A DNA stretch of 64,000 bases from DASRLE01 sp963825315 (lineage in GTDB: Bacteria > Verrucomicrobiota > Verrucomicrobiia > Limisphaerales > Palsa-1400), in the NCBI GenBank assembly GCA_963825315.1, contig CAWGST010000001.1, positions 1,178,001 to 1,242,000 on the forward strand, read 5' to 3'. Positions 62,002 to 64,000 of the stretch are shown piece by piece. The notes beneath the pieces are model-generated. The model searched no databases and had not been told where the DNA came from. It was given only the letters and a program-made list of their open reading frames with translations. The translations under genes were made by a program, and so were the position numbers. The number at the start of each line of letters is the position of its first letter. Positions within the stretch are counted from its first letter, which is position 1.

Positions 62002-64000
62002 TTAACGGGCTGTCGCGGCCATTTTCTTGATGTTTTGCAGGATGGCAGCCTTCTGTGCCAACGCCCAAGGATCTTCGGGATTCCGCGATAAAATTTTCGC
62101 AAGCCGTGATTGGGCTTCGTTGAGCGGCCCAACTGCGATTTCAAGCTCAATTCGTCTCTGCAAGACGGAGTAGTTCTCGGGCTCCACGCTTTCCCACTGA
62201 ACGAGCAAGGCCCTGGCAAGATCGTAACTTTTTAGAGAGCAGGCGAAGTCGGAATAAGCACTCAATTCCTGGGCCGAACAGCCACCTTTAGCGCAAGCTT
62301 TTTCGATATTTTTGAGACAGGCTTCAGCTGCCGCTTCTCGCTTCGGGGTTGGGCTTTTTGCCAAGTCAAATTCAGTTTGAGCCGCCATAAATCGGGCCAG
62401 TCGAGGCACAGTAGGAAACATTGAAGAGGAATTGGCCGCCATTTCGAACAGTTCAGCCGCCATCGAGTTAATAATCTGGTCGTCGCCCGGCTTTAAGTAT
62501 TTTGTTCTTTTCAACAATATCCCTCCCAAGAACGGCGCCAGGGCCTCCGGATATCGTGCATGGGCAGATTTGATTCTTTGGAACGCTCCCACTGGCTCGC
62601 TTAACATCGGAACCGTCAAGCTGCGGACTCCTGTATAAGCCTCCATCAAACCTTGCGCCACACAAGGCAGATACGGCATTCGAATTGAATAAACTGAACC
62701 ACTTGCCTCGTCGAGATCGGACGAAGAGGATATCGGTAAAATCTCAAATGGGGTGGCATTCGAGGTCGTTTGAGCTGAGTTCAGAAAGCGGTCGCAATCA
62801 AAATACTGCGCCATGGCATCGATTTGGCGGCATGCAGCGTCCAACTGTCTGAACACATCAGGTTGGGTTCGATCTTTGAGAAGGTTTAGGGTGGATCGGG
62901 CGTCGTCGAACCGACCATCCACACCCGCATTGAAAACTTTGATATACATGGGGGATGGGTCGTCGGGGTAAAGCGCTTTGAAGACACGACTTTCACTTTC
63001 CAGGTCTTGACGCAAGCCTAGCAGATATTCCAAGTTGAGAGTGCGGATATGTGCATCATAATGATAGGGGTCCAAAATCAGCGCTTGTCGAAAGAAATCC
63101 AAGGCCTCAGTGGCAGTTTGAGCCAGCAATCCCTTCGCAAACGCTTCATCAGCCGGATCCAATCCGAAATTCAAGGCCTGTGTGACGAACTCGATTCCTT
63201 GGGGAGCCGTCTGCGCATCATAAAGGTAATGCTCGCCAGTTCGAAGACGCACAAGGCCGCGTTGTTTTCCGGTGTAATTGGCCAGCTTTTCCAGTTCCGC
63301 CTTCGACCGGCTCGGTTCGTTGAGGACAGTCCACGCTTCAGCCCGTTTCAGTCCGAGAGACACGGGATCGCCATATCCAGCACTCTCCGCTTCATCGAGA
63401 TGTTGTAAAACCTCCCGCCAATGTCCACTCCGTCGTGCCAGTTCAGCACTCTCCCAAGCTTGAACTTGTCGGGAAGCTCGCCTTTGGGCTTCCAAACCCC
63501 TCACGGTCGCAAAACTGATTGCGGCGGCGACGAGGACAAAGCCGATGAGAATCGCAATAGCGTAATGCCGCTGGATAAATCGTTGCGTTATTAACAGCGC
63601 GTTCGGATTGCGAGCCTTAACCGGGCGCAACTCAATGGCAGCGCGAATGTCATCGGCCAGCTCTTGCATGGTGCGGTAGCGCGAATTCTTTTCTCGTGCC
63701 ATCGCCCGCTCCGCAATTGCCGCCAAATCTCGTGATTGTGTCGGATTTATAGCCAATACTGGAGTTGGTGGATGGAGCAGGATGCGGAGCTTTATCTTAT
63801 CATCGGGTTCAGAATCCCGCACAACAAACGGCAATTGACCCGTAAGAAGCTCATACAACATGACGCCCACGGCGTAAATATCGGTTTCTGGACCGAGTTG
63901 ATCCATCTTGCCTGCCAACAATTCAGGCGGAGTGAAAATCAGAGTGGATGGCCAGCCTCCCAGAGCTGTGGCCAAGTTCGGCCTTTGCGCCAGCATTTCT
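62002..64000 (-). CDS. Ser/Thr protein kinase, C-terminal part (cut by window end)
   Basis: At least 665 residues, entering from the right edge. The first 120 are the C-lobe of a Hanks-type kinase: LIFTPPELLAG (APE-equivalent), DIYAVGVMLYELLTGQLPF and AMAREKNSRYRTMQELADDI. A membrane segment follows (HYAIAILIGFVLVAAAISFA), then a long helical, TPR-like extracytoplasmic part (EVLQHLDEAESAGYGDPVSL; ALDFFRQALILDPYHYDAHI). This is the PknB-type plan common in Planctomycetes and Verrucomicrobia. The catalytic loop lies outside the window. From 61811 to 62001 nothing coding was supported. Confidence 0.9.
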   Translation of the reverse strand, partial: EMLAQRPNLATALGGWPSTLIFTPPELLAGKMDQLGPETDIYAVGVMLYELLTGQLPFVVRDSEPDDKIKLRILLHPPTPVLAINPTQSRDLAAIAERAMAREKNSRYRTMQELADDIRAAIELRPVKARNPNALLITQRFIQRHYAIAILIGFVLVAAAISFATVRGLEAQRRASRQVQAWESAELARRSGHWREVLQHLDEAESAGYGDPVSLGLKRAEAWTVLNEPSRSKAELEKLANYTGKQRGLVRLRTGEHYLYDAQTAPQGIEFVTQALNFGLDPADEAFAKGLLAQTATEALDFFRQALILDPYHYDAHIRTLNLEYLLGLRQDLESESRVFKALYPDDPSPMYIKVFNAGVDGRFDDARSTLNLLKDRTQPDVFRQLDAACRQIDAMAQYFDCDRFLNSAQTTSNATPFEILPISSSSDLDEASGSVYSIRMPYLPCVAQGLMEAYTGVRSLTVPMLSEPVGAFQRIKSAHARYPEALAPFLGGILLKRTKYLKPGDDQIINSMAAELFEMAANSSSMFPTVPRLARFMAAQTEFDLAKSPTPKREAAAEACLKNIEKACAKGGCSAQELSAYSDFACSLKSYDLARALLVQWESVEPENYSVLQRRIELEIAVGPLNEAQSRLAKILSRNPEDPWALAQKAAILQNIKKMAATAR

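Overview
The window looks like chromosomal DNA of a Verrucomicrobiota bacterium, probably a Pedosphaera-like lineage. This is inferred from family content, not from a marker-gene match. Supporting signs are a PEP-CTERM protein, a pseudopilin with an H-x-DG type tail, very large secreted Ig/beta-helix repeat proteins rich in Thr and Asn, a Ser/Thr kinase with a TPR-like tail, and small secreted proteins typical of the phylum. GC is fairly high except in the mobile segment.

Layout. 1-2.6 kb: an HDOD protein and small genes behind two sigma-28 (FliA) type promoters, suggesting a motility or chemotaxis regulon, plus a radical SAM enzyme. 2.8-7 kb: a Ste24-like CAAX protease, an MsbA-like ABC exporter and a GT9 heptosyltransferase. 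7.1-19.2 kb: a surface-glycan island with GT2, GT4, GT10 (fucosyltransferase) and membrane glycosyltransferases, FkbM-like methyltransferases, a sulfotransferase, a polysaccharide deacetylase and an MFS transporter. 19.3-24.6 kb: an Ig-domain gene wrecked by IS630, an ISL3 remnant and a complete IS21. 25.5-27.9 kb: hypC-hypD-hypE. 28.0 kb: tRNA-Asn, followed by an integrative element (tyrosine recombinase, excisionase-like protein, CARF/RtcR-like sigma-54 activator with a divergent sigma-54 promoter, several unknown small genes, a GH5 cargo gene, a RepA-like ATPase split by a second IS630 copy, a candidate origin, and a P4-type primase/helicase). A second, nearly identical IS21 follows at 43.1-45.7 kb. 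45.7-62 kb: secreted proteins, dominated by a decayed ~10.5-kb gene for a giant repeat protein ending in a caspase-like (clan CD) domain. 62 kb to the end: a Ser/Thr kinase, cut by the window edge.

How it fits together. The left third makes and exports decorated glycans. HypC, HypD and HypE form the part of the NiFe-hydrogenase maturation pathway that builds the Fe(CN)2CO group, but no hydrogenase genes are visible. The element at tRNA-Asn carries its own integration and replication functions. Its most interesting part is the regulator whose N-terminal CARF-type domain resembles RtcR, facing a good -24/-12 promoter that drives a 29-codon ORF and a 151-aa helical protein of unknown function.

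Caution. At least eight genes need a single-base frameshift to restore a clear family reading frame, so residual assembly indels are likely. Stop codons and insertions in the giant gene are not explained that way. The right end (attR) of the integrative element was not found by eye.
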